This document shows, piece after piece, positions 33,482-42,485 of a stretch of DNA of 64,000 nucleotides. Numbering within the stretch: the first letter of the stretch is position 1; every line of letters starts with the position of its first letter. Both the position numbers and the translations under genes were made by a program. The notes under the pieces are model-generated. The model made no database searches. It worked only from the letters and a program-made list of their open reading frames with translations, and was not told the DNA's origin. Origin of the DNA: TMED14 sp002167805. Lineage in GTDB: Bacteria > Bacteroidota > Bacteroidia > Flavobacteriales > Schleiferiaceae. The stretch lies in NCBI GenBank assembly GCA_965655795.1, contig CBFHHY010000002.1:204547-268546 (forward strand). Reading direction: 5' to 3'.

Positions 33482-36337
33482 TTATCTAAAACTATCAATT
33501 GGGGCACATGTACAAATCAAATTACGGTCACCGAATGCATCATCCACGCGCCTTACAAAAGGCCAAATTTTATTTTCTTCCAAGTATTTTAAGGGAAAAG
33601 CAGCTTTTTGCCTTGAGTAAGGCAATGACCAGTTATCGTTTACCAAAACACCTTGAGTATGCGGAGCATTTTTTAATGGATTATTATCCAATTCATAAGA
33701 TCCATTAATAATTTCATCTATTTCTGATCTTATTTCTAGCATGGCTTCGCAAAATCTATCCAGTTCAAAAAGAGATTCACTTTCAGTTGGCTCAATCATC
33801 ATTGTTCCCGCCACCGGAAAGCTAACTGTAGGAGCATGATATCCAAAATCCATAAGACGCTTTGCGATATCAGTGACTTCAATCGAAGCATCTTTCTTAA
33901 AAGGACGACAATCAAGTATCATTTCATGCGCACAACGACCGTTTTCCCCAGAGTATAAAATCGGGTAAACAGACTCTAAACGAGATTTTATATAGTTGGC
34001 GTTCAAAATAGCAACCTTGGTGCTTTTTGTAAGTCCTTTGGAACCTAACATTTTTATGTAACCATATGAAATCAGTAAAATCAAAGCTGAACCAAAAGGA
34101 GCGGCCGAAACGGAACCAATACCCTTTTCACCTCCAGTTTGAACAGCATAATGATTTGGTAAAAAAGGAGCTAAATGTTTTTTAACACATATTGGACCAA
34201 CTCCTGGCCCCCCTCCTCCATGAGGAATAGCAAATGTTTTATGCAGATTTAAATGACAAACATCAGCACCTATTAATCCAGGCGAGGTTAAGCCTACTTG
34301 GGCATTCATATTAGCACCATCCATATATACCTGTCCACCGTGCTTATGAATTATAGATGTCAAATCTTTTATTGCAGATTCAAAAACACCATGAGTTGAC
34401 GGGTAAGTAATCATCAAACATGCTAGAGTATCAGCATGTTTTTCTGATTTTTGGATTAAGTCATTTAAATCAATATTGCCTCTCGAATCGCAATCCACAA
34501 CGACAACATTCATACCTGCCATTACAGCCGAAGCCGGATTAGTGCCATGCGCGGAAGAAGGAATTAAAGCTGTTTTTCTTTGAAAATCCCCTCTGCTCCT
34601 GTGATATTCGCGGATCACTAAAAGTCCTGAATATTCTCCTTGGGCACCAGAGTTTGGTTGTATTGAAGTAGCATCAAAACCTGTTATTACAGCTAAATCA
34701 TGCTCTAAAGATTTGATAATTTCTAAATAGCCACCGGCTTGATCCCTGGGAGCAAATGGATGAATCTGAGAAAATGAAGGCCAAGTTAGAGGTAACATTT
34801 CTGCTGCAGAGTTCAACTTCATAGTACATGACCCCAATGGGATCATTGAATGATTTAAAGCTATGTCGCGTCTTTCTAATTTTTTTAGGTAGCGCATCAT
34901 TTCTGTTTCACTCCTATGCACACTAAAAGTTGGGTGATCGAGATATTTTGATTTTCTTAATAATTTATTAGGAAGGTCAGATCCCCTTTTACTTTTATTT
35001 ATTTTAAGCTTCTCGTTTTTTGAGTTTGAAAAACATTTTACCAGTTCCATGAAATCCTCATTATTCATGACTTCGTTCATAGAAATCATAATTCCTAATC
35101 GAGATTCACCAAGATTTATTCCTCTTTCCAGAGCTCGGTCATTAATATTTTTCTTTGAATCAATATCTACTTCAATATGAATCGTATCAAAAAAATGAGA
35201 ATTTGAAACCTTAAATCCTAGGTTTTCCAGAGTCAGTTTTAAGTCACTAGCATATTGATGAATTCTCAAGGCAATCTCCTTCAAACCCTCTGCTCCATGA
35301 TAAACAGCATACATCCCTGCCATTATTGCCAAAAGAACTTGAGACGTACATATGTTAGAAGTTGCTCGATCTCTCTTTATATGCTGTTCTCTTGTTTGAA
35401 GCGCCATTCTCAAGGCCTGGTTCCCATCAATATCTATAGTTCTTCCAATAATTCGCCCTGGCATAAATCTCTTGTAATCCTGCTTCGAAGCAAAGTAAGC
35501 AGCATGGGGACCTCCAAAACCCATTGGAATTCCAAATCTTTGAGTCGATCCCAAAACAACATCTGCTCCCCATTCTCCTGGTGGCTCTAGAATTGTCAGT
35601 GAAAGTAAGTCAGCAGCAACAGCAACCTGGATCTCCATCGAGTGACATAAATCAACAAGGTGTTTGAAGTCTTTTATTTCGCCCTGCGAATCTGGATATT
35701 GCCAAAAAATTCCGAAAAATTCATTATTGGGCTGAAAATCTTCTAAATTTCCAAAAACGAGCTCTACGCCCATAGGCTCAGATCTAGTTTGCAATAAAGA
35801 TTTGGTTTGATCAAAAATATGAGAGTCTACAAAAAATTTAATTGAACCCCTCTTTTTTTGGTCTCTAGATCGAGCACCTAAAAACATACTCATTGCCTCA
35901 GCAGCTGCTGTCGATTCATCTAATAGGGAAGCATTTGCTATCTCCATGCCCGTCAAATCGATAATCATGGTCTGAAAATTTAAAAGGCCTTCTAGCCTCC
36001 CCTGAGCAATTTCCGCCTGATAAGGGGTATAAGCAGTATACCATCCTGGGTTCTCAAGAATGTTGCGCTGTATTACGGCTGGAGTAATTGTTGGATAATA
36101 GCCTTTTCCGATATACGTACTATGAATAACATTTTTTTTACTCAAAGAATTCATGTGACGGAAGAAATCACTTTCTGTCATGCCCTCTTCTATTTGCATT
36201 TCATCAGCTAAACGTATTGAACTAGGAACAGTTTCCTCGATTAACTGCTCGAGGGATTTAACCCCAATTGCACTTATCATCTTTTGATGATCTTCATCGT
36301 TGACTCCTACATGACGACCTGTAAACTCAGTTGACAT
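33482..36337 (-). CDS. gcvP: Glycine dehydrogenase (decarboxylating), P protein
   Basis: PLP-dependent first enzyme of the glycine cleavage system, acting with H, T and L proteins. The 951-residue single chain is the fused form: the N-terminal half (about 1-450) carries 'SLLDESTAAAEAMSM' and 'FGIPMGFGGPHAAYFASK', and the C-terminal half has 'LGSCTMKLNSAAEMLPLTWP', 'GANMNAQVGLTSPGLIGADV' and the PLP lysine in 'HLNLHKTFAIPHGGGGPGVGP'. The start ATG lies 76 bases from kynU, divergently. gcvT and gcvH are not in this window. It may use glycine made by LtaE. Confidence 0.96.
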   Translation of the reverse strand: MSTEFTGRHVGVNDEDHQKMISAIGVKSLEQLIEETVPSSIRLADEMQIEEGMTESDFFRHMNSLSKKNVIHSTYIGKGYYPTITPAVIQRNILENPGWYTAYTPYQAEIAQGRLEGLLNFQTMIIDLTGMEIANASLLDESTAAAEAMSMFLGARSRDQKKRGSIKFFVDSHIFDQTKSLLQTRSEPMGVELVFGNLEDFQPNNEFFGIFWQYPDSQGEIKDFKHLVDLCHSMEIQVAVAADLLSLTILEPPGEWGADVVLGSTQRFGIPMGFGGPHAAYFASKQDYKRFMPGRIIGRTIDIDGNQALRMALQTREQHIKRDRATSNICTSQVLLAIMAGMYAVYHGAEGLKEIALRIHQYASDLKLTLENLGFKVSNSHFFDTIHIEVDIDSKKNINDRALERGINLGESRLGIMISMNEVMNNEDFMELVKCFSNSKNEKLKINKSKRGSDLPNKLLRKSKYLDHPTFSVHRSETEMMRYLKKLERRDIALNHSMIPLGSCTMKLNSAAEMLPLTWPSFSQIHPFAPRDQAGGYLEIIKSLEHDLAVITGFDATSIQPNSGAQGEYSGLLVIREYHRSRGDFQRKTALIPSSAHGTNPASAVMAGMNVVVVDCDSRGNIDLNDLIQKSEKHADTLACLMITYPSTHGVFESAIKDLTSIIHKHGGQVYMDGANMNAQVGLTSPGLIGADVCHLNLHKTFAIPHGGGGPGVGPICVKKHLAPFLPNHYAVQTGGEKGIGSVSAAPFGSALILLISYGYIKMLGSKGLTKSTKVAILNANYIKSRLESVYPILYSGENGRCAHEMILDCRPFKKDASIEVTDIAKRLMDFGYHAPTVSFPVAGTMMIEPTESESLFELDRFCEAMLEIRSEIDEIINGSYELDNNPLKNAPHTQGVLVNDNWSLPYSRQKAAFPLKYLEENKIWPFVRRVDDAFGDRNLICTCAPIDSFR

Positions 36338-36413
36338 ATTTTCAATTATAACTTTTTATACAACACAAAATTACTTCTCATATAACCTAACTTGCAGTTC
36401 AAAGTTTACGGTT

Positions 36414-37682
36414 ATGAACGTGTTTTTAACTATTTCCGATGCAAAGGCTCTAGATTCAGAAGATGCATTACGTCCATTGCGAAAAAAATTCTATCTCCCA
36501 AAATGGAAAGGTGAAGATTCAATTTACCTATCAGGAAACTCTTTGGGCCCTCAGCCCAAAAACACAAAAAAAGCATTATTACAGGAGCTCAAGGACTGGG
36601 AAGAGCTGGGCGTAGCTGGTCATTTTAAAGCAAATAAACCTTGGTTTTCATACCATGAATACTTTAGCAAATCTTTGTCTAGACTCACAGGATCAAAGGA
36701 AACAGAAGTTATTTGCATGGGGTCTTTAACTGCAAATCTCCATTTTGCCCTTGCAAGCTTTTACAGACCATCAAAAAAACGGAAAATTATACTATGTGAA
36801 AAAAAAGCTTTCCCCAGCGACAGATATGCATTAATCAGCAAACTAAAAATGCATAATCTCACTGAATCAGAATTATTAGAAGTTCATGGATCAGATTCTA
36901 CTGGAGTCCCAAATGATGAAGACATCTTAAAAGCTATTTCAATTCATGGAGATAGCATATCTCTAGTTTTAATAGGCGGAGTCAATTACTATACGGGAAG
37001 GCTCTATGATATGAAAAGAATTACAAAAGCTGCGAAAGAAAAAGGCATCACTGTTGGCTGGGACTTGGCTCATGCCATAGGGAACGTTCCACTAAACTTG
37101 AACAAATGGAATATAGATTTTGCGGTTTGGTGTTCTTACAAATATCTAAATTCTGGACCTGGAGGAACAGCAGGAATGTTTATTCATGAGAATCATCACA
37201 AAAATGACCTTCCAAAATTAGCTGGATGGTGGGGGCATAATAAAGCAACAAGGTTTAAAATGGGCGATGAATTCGATCCAATAAAAACTGCAGAATCATG
37301 GCAAGTGAGTAACGCTCCAGTCCTTTCGATGTCAGCTTTGAGAGCATCATTAGATATTTTTGATACTGTACCATTGGAAAGCCTTAGAAATAAATCACTA
37401 GCCCTTAGTCAATGTATTATGCAAATGATTGATCATTTGTCAGAAGAGACCGGAGAAAAAATAAAAATAATTACTCCAAGAGAAGATGCTAAAAGAGGAG
37501 GTCAAGTATCAGTTCAATTTGAAAATAGAAATAACTCGTTTTTTCAACAAATTTCAAAAAATGGTGTTATTGCAGACTGGCGAGAGCCTGGAACCATAAG
37601 AATGGCAATTGCACCACTTTACAATTCTTATGAAGACATATCAAAACTTGAAAAAGCTTTAAAAGATTCTATAGAAACATGA
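36414..37682 (+). CDS. kynU: Kynureninase
   Basis: PLP enzyme splitting kynurenine or 3-hydroxykynurenine to anthranilate or 3-hydroxyanthranilate plus alanine. The 422-residue protein has 'IYLSGNSLGPQPKNTKKAL' (from residue 38), 'SLTANLHFALASFYRP', the 'GWDLAHAIGN' Asp217, and Lys243 in 'WCSYKYLNSGPGG' as Schiff-base lysine. The end 'DWREPGTIRMAIAPLYNSYED' is typical. It overlaps kmo by four bases (ATGA), so the two are translated together. With KMO upstream in the pathway, 3-hydroxykynurenine is the likely substrate. Confidence 0.96.
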   Translation: MNVFLTISDAKALDSEDALRPLRKKFYLPKWKGEDSIYLSGNSLGPQPKNTKKALLQELKDWEELGVAGHFKANKPWFSYHEYFSKSLSRLTGSKETEVICMGSLTANLHFALASFYRPSKKRKIILCEKKAFPSDRYALISKLKMHNLTESELLEVHGSDSTGVPNDEDILKAISIHGDSISLVLIGGVNYYTGRLYDMKRITKAAKEKGITVGWDLAHAIGNVPLNLNKWNIDFAVWCSYKYLNSGPGGTAGMFIHENHHKNDLPKLAGWWGHNKATRFKMGDEFDPIKTAESWQVSNAPVLSMSALRASLDIFDTVPLESLRNKSLALSQCIMQMIDHLSEETGEKIKIITPREDAKRGGQVSVQFENRNNSFFQQISKNGVIADWREPGTIRMAIAPLYNSYEDISKLEKALKDSIET

Positions 37683-39007
37683 AAAGATATACAGTTGTAG
37701 GAGCTGGATTAGTTGGATCTCTTTTAAGTCTCTACCTATCAAAAAAAGGTCATCAAGTAGATGTTTATGAACGAAGGAAAGATCCAAGAAAAAACAAAAA
37801 ATCTGAGGGGAGATCTATAAATCTTGCGCTCAGCGAGCGAGGATGGGCATCGCTGAAGGAAGTGGATATAGAAAAAGAGGTTCTTTTTGATGCAATACCT
37901 ATGTACCGAAGAGTAATGCATGATATTGAGGGAAAGCTAAGCTATCAAGATTATGGAAAAAACGGTCAAGCCATATACTCAGTTTCAAGAGGTGGTCTAA
38001 ATCGTCTTTTGATAGAAAAAGCTGAATCAAAACCGAATATCAAAATCTCATTTGATCACAAGTGCATTGCAGCAAACCTAAACGATGCATCCGTAACTTT
38101 TGAGCACCAGCGAAAAACCAATCAAATAAAAAATGATGCGGTCTTTGGAACAGATGGGGCATTCTCCAAAATAAGATTGGAGTTTCAAAAAAGGAGTGGC
38201 TTTTCATATTCTCAAGACTACATAGAACACGGCTATAAAGAACTAAATATAAACCCTGGCCCAGAAGGTTCATTTAGGTTAGAAAAAGAAGCACTACATA
38301 TATGGCCGAGAGGAGGTTATATGCTTATTGCGTTACCGAACCCAGATGGGAGCTTTACGTGTACATTATTTTTTCCAATGAAGGGGGAATTAAGTTTTGA
38401 ATCTCTTGACTCAAGTAAAAAAGCCAAAGAATTCATGTCACAAAACTTTGGCGATGCTTTAGAACTAATGGAAGATTTTGAAAATCAATGGAACACCAAT
38501 CCTACCTCTAGTTTGGTGATCATAAAATGTGACCCATGGAATGTTAAAGGTAAATCCATTCTTTTAGGAGACGCATCCCATGCAATAGTGCCATTTTATG
38601 GCCAGGGAATGAATTCGGGGTTCGAAGATTGCAGAGTGCTCTATGAGATTATGGAAAAATCGGATAGCCTGGAGACGGCATTTGAATCCTTTAGTATTAC
38701 AAGAAAGCCAGATGCAGATGCAATTTCAGACTTAGCCATGCAAAATTTTGTTGAGATGAGGGACTTAACTGGGCAACCAGATTTTTTATTGCGAAAAAAA
38801 ATAGAAAATAACTTTAGTAACCTGTATCCTGACAAATGGATGCCCTTGTATTCCCAAGTAACATTCTCGCAAATTCGATACTCAAAGGCTCTTGCCGAAG
38901 GGAAAAAACAAGATGCAATAATGCAGAAAGTGATGAAAATTCAGAACATAGAAAAATTATGGAATAGCGAAGAAGTCAATAATTTTATTCTAAATTCTCT
39001 CAAGTAA
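37679..39007 (+). CDS. kmo: Kynurenine 3-monooxygenase
   Basis: FAD-dependent aromatic hydroxylase converting L-kynurenine to 3-hydroxykynurenine with NADPH and oxygen. The 442-residue protein has the dinucleotide fold 'VGAGLVGSLLSLYLSKKGHQVDVYERR', 'GRSINLALSERGW', the 'FGTDGAFSKIR' DG motif and 'ILLGDASHAIVPFYGQGMNSGFEDC', the second FAD motif. The C-terminal region is helical, as in KMO. Coupled to kynU. Tryptophan 2,3-dioxygenase and 3-hydroxyanthranilate dioxygenase are not nearby. Confidence 0.96.
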   Translation: MKRYTVVGAGLVGSLLSLYLSKKGHQVDVYERRKDPRKNKKSEGRSINLALSERGWASLKEVDIEKEVLFDAIPMYRRVMHDIEGKLSYQDYGKNGQAIYSVSRGGLNRLLIEKAESKPNIKISFDHKCIAANLNDASVTFEHQRKTNQIKNDAVFGTDGAFSKIRLEFQKRSGFSYSQDYIEHGYKELNINPGPEGSFRLEKEALHIWPRGGYMLIALPNPDGSFTCTLFFPMKGELSFESLDSSKKAKEFMSQNFGDALELMEDFENQWNTNPTSSLVIIKCDPWNVKGKSILLGDASHAIVPFYGQGMNSGFEDCRVLYEIMEKSDSLETAFESFSITRKPDADAISDLAMQNFVEMRDLTGQPDFLLRKKIENNFSNLYPDKWMPLYSQVTFSQIRYSKALAEGKKQDAIMQKVMKIQNIEKLWNSEEVNNFILNSLK

Positions 39008-39016
39008 GAAAATATA

Positions 39017-39781
39017 TTAGATACTTTTCAGCGCAGCACGCATTTGCTTGAATAAATTGCTTCTAAAAACATAATCAACAATAGCTTTTTCATTTGTAGT
39101 AAGAACTTCTTCTTTTGCACCTTCCCAAGTCTTTCTTCCTCCCTGAAGCAGAACTACATGATCACCAATCTCTAGAACTGAATTCATATCGTGCGAATTT
39201 ATTACTGTAGTCATGCCAAATTCATGAGTAATCTCATGTATGAGTTTATCAATTACAATAGCTGTTTCTGGGTCCAGCCCTGAGTTTGGCTCATCACAAA
39301 ATAAATATTTTGGATTCAAGACTATTGCCCGTGCAATTGCAACTCTCTTCTGCATCCCTCCTGATAACTCTGAGGGCATTTTCTTAAATGCCTCATCAGG
39401 AATTCTCACTCGATTTAAACAAAATTTTATTCTATCCACCTTTTCTGAATCCGTCATACCAGAAAAAAAATTCAAAGGCAATCCGACATTTTCCTCAATG
39501 CTGAGACTGTTGAACAAGGCAGAGCCTTGAAATACCATTCCCATTTCTTGCCTTAATTTTTTTCTATCATTCTTATTCAAATTATCCCAAATACGATCAT
39601 CGTACTCAACGACCCCCGAGTCTATTGTATGCAATCCTAAAATCGATTTAAGAAAAACAGTTTTACCACTACCACTTAGACCAATAATTAAATTACATTT
39701 TCCTGGAAACAATTCCACGTCAATTCCTTTAAGCACTTGCTCATCTCCAAAAGATTTGGTAATTCCCTTTACTCGTATCAT
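39017..39781 (-). CDS. MlaF-like ABC transporter ATP-binding protein
   Basis: ATPase of an MCE-type (Mla) phospholipid transport system. The 254-residue protein has Walker A 'GLSGSGKT' (34-41), Q-loop 'MGMVFQGSALFNSLSIEENV', signature 'SELSGGMQKRVAIARAI', Walker B 'YLFCDEPNSGLDPET' and the H-loop 'VINSHDMNSV'. The sequence 'GSALFNSL' is common in the MlaF subgroup. It shares one base with the stop of the permease gene (TAATG), so the two are translated together. No MCE-domain (MlaD) gene is adjacent. Confidence 0.88.
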   Translation of the reverse strand: MIRVKGITKSFGDEQVLKGIDVELFPGKCNLIIGLSGSGKTVFLKSILGLHTIDSGVVEYDDRIWDNLNKNDRKKLRQEMGMVFQGSALFNSLSIEENVGLPLNFFSGMTDSEKVDRIKFCLNRVRIPDEAFKKMPSELSGGMQKRVAIARAIVLNPKYLFCDEPNSGLDPETAIVIDKLIHEITHEFGMTTVINSHDMNSVLEIGDHVVLLQGGRKTWEGAKEEVLTTNEKAIVDYVFRSNLFKQMRAALKSI

Positions 39782-40524
39782 TACAATAAAATATCTGTTA
39801 AGATGTAATTAAATAATATAATTGTAAATGACATAGCTACAACTGATTTTGTACTCGCTTTACCCACCTCTACTGCACCGCCTTCAACACGATAACCAAA
39901 AAATGCTGAAACAGTCGCAATTATAAAGGCAAATACAAATGTTTTTGTCAATGAATAAGTCACATAATGAGGAAAAAACTCCATAAAATAACCGGATAAA
40001 TAGACTTCTATATTCACAAGGTTTAGAAGGTCTCCAGCAAGGTAACCTCCAACCATTCCTAAAAGCATTCCAAAAATCACTAGAATAGGGTTGAAAAGTA
40101 AACAAGCCGCTATTTTGGGAAGAACCAAGTAGGATGCTGGATTAATACCCATAACTCTCAATGCATCCATTTGTTCTGTGACTCTCATCGTTCCTAGAGT
40201 AGATGCGATGTTAGAACCTACTTTACCTGCTAAAATTAGACTCACAATAGTAGGAGCAAACTCTAATACTATCGCTTCTCTCACCGCAATAGCTATGTAA
40301 CTATCGGCTAAAAATGGGTTATCTAAATTCATTGCTGTTTGAATTAGCACAACTGCCCCCATAAATAAGGAAATAAAGCATACCAATGCAATAGAGCTAA
40401 AGCCTAATAAATCAACCTCTCTTAAAAAAGAGCGATAATATTCTCTCCAATGCTCTGGACGCCTAAAAACTTCGGTTAAAAAATTAAAGTATGCACCTAA
40501 ACCCTCAAAAAAGCCATAAATCAT
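39781..40524 (-). CDS. MlaE-family ABC transporter permease
   Basis: The 247-residue protein has five or six predicted helices and the MlaE (DUF140) marks: 'GFSSIALVCFISLFMGAVVLIQTA', 'YIAIAVREAIVLEFAPTIVSLILAGKVGSNIASTLGTMRVTEQMDALRVMGINP' read in short pieces, and 'PKIAACLLFNPILVIFGMLLG'. The 'GKVGSNIASTLGTM' and 'EQMDALRVM' parts are diagnostic. Works with the adjoining MlaF-like ATPase in moving phospholipid between membranes. First gene of the pair; 30 bases separate it from the divergent small lipoprotein gene. Confidence 0.92.
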   Translation of the reverse strand: MIYGFFEGLGAYFNFLTEVFRRPEHWREYYRSFLREVDLLGFSSIALVCFISLFMGAVVLIQTAMNLDNPFLADSYIAIAVREAIVLEFAPTIVSLILAGKVGSNIASTLGTMRVTEQMDALRVMGINPASYLVLPKIAACLLFNPILVIFGMLLGMVGGYLAGDLLNLVNIEVYLSGYFMEFFPHYVTYSLTKTFVFAFIIATVSAFFGYRVEGGAVEVGKASTKSVVAMSFTIILFNYILTDILL

Positions 40525-40554
40525 ATGCCAAAAATAGGTTAAATTCGGGGCGTC

Positions 40555-40707
40555 ATGAGATTAATAAAAATAAGAAATAGAATTCTTGTAGTTTTCATAT
40601 TAATATTATCAAGTATTTCATGCAGAAGTACAAGAGATTGCGATTGCCCAAGTTTTAAGAATTACAGCGATAATATAAAATTAATAGATCAATTAATTCA
40701 TGGATAA
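40555..40707 (+). CDS. 50-residue predicted lipoprotein upstream of SprT-like gene
   Basis: A short frame (ATG 40555, TAA 40705-40707) not caught by usual length cutoffs. It encodes a basic n-region (MRLIKIRNR), a hydrophobic core (ILVVFILILSS) and the lipobox S-I-S-C, with lipidation predicted at Cys23. The 27-residue mature part is 'CRSTRDCDCP' followed by a polar tail, with two more cysteines at 29 and 31. The last eight bases overlap the SprT-like gene, so they are probably coupled. Similar tiny 'CDCP' lipoproteins beside SprT-like genes seem to recur in Bacteroidota from memory; function unknown. Confidence 0.7.
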   Translation: MRLIKIRNRILVVFILILSSISCRSTRDCDCPSFKNYSDNIKLIDQLIHG

Positions 40708-41293
40708 TTGGTCTCTAATTGAACCGCATATTTTGAAAAGGTCTTATTCTTTAGTAAAGCCAATCATTAAAGATTTTAAAGGAATTATCAAACTCTCTAA
40801 ACCGAGAAAATCGAAATTAGGTGACTTTAGAGCGCAAAAAAATGGCGAAACATCAATAAGCATAAACAATGATTTAAAACCCGATACATTTTTAGTTACC
40901 CTTCTGCATGAAATAGCTCATTATCATGTTTATTGTTTAGACACAAAAATTGCTAAAGCACATGGAGAAGAGTGGAAGAATAGGTTTAGAAATTTAATTT
41001 CACCATTCCTAGATAAGGATATCTTTAGCACAAATGTTCAATTAGCTTTAAAGAATCAAATAGCCTCTCCCAAAGCATCATGTGGAGCTAGTGTCGAATT
41101 AATGAAAGCTTTCAATCCTGATCTGGAAAATCCAAATACCATTGAAAAACTTCCTTTTGGATGTCATTTCCAATTAAAGAATGGGAAAAAATTTAAGCTT
41201 GGTGTTAAACGAAAAACTCGATATGAATGCTCTGAATTAACTAGCGGCATTATCTTTACAATACATCCGCTTGTAGAAGTGAAACTTATATAA
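40700..41293 (+). CDS. SprT-like zinc metalloprotease-domain protein
   Basis: The 197-residue protein has the zinc-peptidase motif HEIAH (residues 70-74, in 'TLLHEIAHYHVY') and a downstream His88 in 'AHGEEWKNRF' as third ligand, the SprT/Spartan arrangement. The eukaryotic relative degrades DNA-protein crosslinks; the role in Bacteroidota is not established. Residues about 145-190 include 'FGCHFQLKNGKKF' and 'KTRYECSELTSG', with Cys at both, maybe a degenerate zinc ribbon. It is followed three bases later by purK and preceded by the overlapping small lipoprotein. Confidence 0.85.
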   Translation: MDNWSLIEPHILKRSYSLVKPIIKDFKGIIKLSKPRKSKLGDFRAQKNGETSISINNDLKPDTFLVTLLHEIAHYHVYCLDTKIAKAHGEEWKNRFRNLISPFLDKDIFSTNVQLALKNQIASPKASCGASVELMKAFNPDLENPNTIEKLPFGCHFQLKNGKKFKLGVKRKTRYECSELTSGIIFTIHPLVEVKLI

Positions 41294-41295
41294 TT

Positions 41296-42462
41296 GTGCA
41301 ATATTCTTTTGATAATCAAGACTTTTCTATAGCCATGCTTGGAGGTGGTCAATTAGGGAAAATGTTATTAGCAGAGGCTGGAAGGCTTGATATAAAAATT
41401 AATGTATTAGATCCCAATTCTGAAGCGCCAGCAAAAAAGGGAGCCAATTTTTTTAAAAAGGGAGACTTCAAAGACTACGATACAGTCATAAAGTTTGCTT
41501 CTGATGCTGATGCTGTAGTAATTGAAATAGAAAGTGTCAACGTTGAGGCTCTGGAAGAGCTTGAAAACAGAGGAATCCCATGCTTTCCTCCCAGCAGGGT
41601 CCTTAGGATAATTCAAAATAAAGGACGGCAAAAAGATTTTTTCAGAGACCATGAAATTCCCACTTCTGATTATAAAAAATACAAAAATCTCGAATCCTTA
41701 AAAGTAGATATTTCAAAGGGGAAGAGATCATTACCGTTTGTTTGGAAAATTGCAGAAGGTGGTTATGATGGCTTTGGAGTTAAAATTGTTAAAAACCTTA
41801 AGGATCTTGATAATCTAGCTAAAGGAGAATGTATAGTTGAATCCTTAGAGAGTATCAAAAAAGAAATTGGTGTAATCGTAGCAAGAGATTTAAATGAAGA
41901 AATTATTGCCTTTCCTCCTGTTCAAATGGAATTTCACGATGATGCGAACCAAGTGGAATTTGTAACATGTCCAGCAGAAATTTCTAAAAACCTATCGCAA
42001 AAATGTACAGAAATGGCTTTATCAGTTGGACAGTCGTTAAAAACAAATGGCCTTCTTGCGGTTGAATTATTTATTCTAGAAGATGATAAAATAGTGGTAA
42101 ATGAATTAGCACCAAGACCGCATAATTCAGGTCATTTGACAATTGAGTCCTGTAACGTTTCACAATTTGAACAACTTTTAAGATGTGCATGCCAATTTCC
42201 CTTGAGCCAAGTAAAACTCAATTCAGCTTCCGTAATGGCTAATATTGTTGGCGAGCCTGGTTTTGAAGGGCTGGTAAAATATGTTGGTCTTAATGATGCA
42301 TTAAAAATTGATTACGCAAAATTGCATTTGTATGGAAAAACCCAAACTAGACCCCATAGAAAAATGGGGCATGTAACCATTATCAGCGATAGCATAGAAG
42401 ATGCGCGTAAAAAAGCGAAGGAATTTAAATCTATCCTTTTAGTACAAAGTAAAAATCTCTGA
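41296..42462 (+). CDS. purK: 5-(carboxyamino)imidazole ribonucleotide synthase
   Basis: ATP-grasp enzyme that makes N5-CAIR from AIR, bicarbonate and ATP in purine synthesis. The 388-residue protein uses a GTG start at 41296; the first ATG lies inside the nucleotide fold ('MLGGGQLGKML'), too late. Motifs are 'IAMLGGGQLGKMLLAEAGRLD', 'KIAEGGYDGFGVKIV' (ATP grasp) and 'VNELAPRPHNSGHLTIESCNVSQFEQ'. It works with the adjacent PurE, 23 bases downstream. Confidence 0.95.
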   Translation: MQYSFDNQDFSIAMLGGGQLGKMLLAEAGRLDIKINVLDPNSEAPAKKGANFFKKGDFKDYDTVIKFASDADAVVIEIESVNVEALEELENRGIPCFPPSRVLRIIQNKGRQKDFFRDHEIPTSDYKKYKNLESLKVDISKGKRSLPFVWKIAEGGYDGFGVKIVKNLKDLDNLAKGECIVESLESIKKEIGVIVARDLNEEIIAFPPVQMEFHDDANQVEFVTCPAEISKNLSQKCTEMALSVGQSLKTNGLLAVELFILEDDKIVVNELAPRPHNSGHLTIESCNVSQFEQLLRCACQFPLSQVKLNSASVMANIVGEPGFEGLVKYVGLNDALKIDYAKLHLYGKTQTRPHRKMGHVTIISDSIEDARKKAKEFKSILLVQSKNL

Positions 42463-42485
42463 ATAAAAACTTTAACTTTATAATC

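Noticed and set aside
36338..36413. Promoter for gcvP (TAATTTTG at 36366-36373, minus strand)
   Set aside because: The -7 match is exact, but the nearest TTTG upstream is 26 bases away, outside the normal range; too weak in such AT-rich DNA to list.
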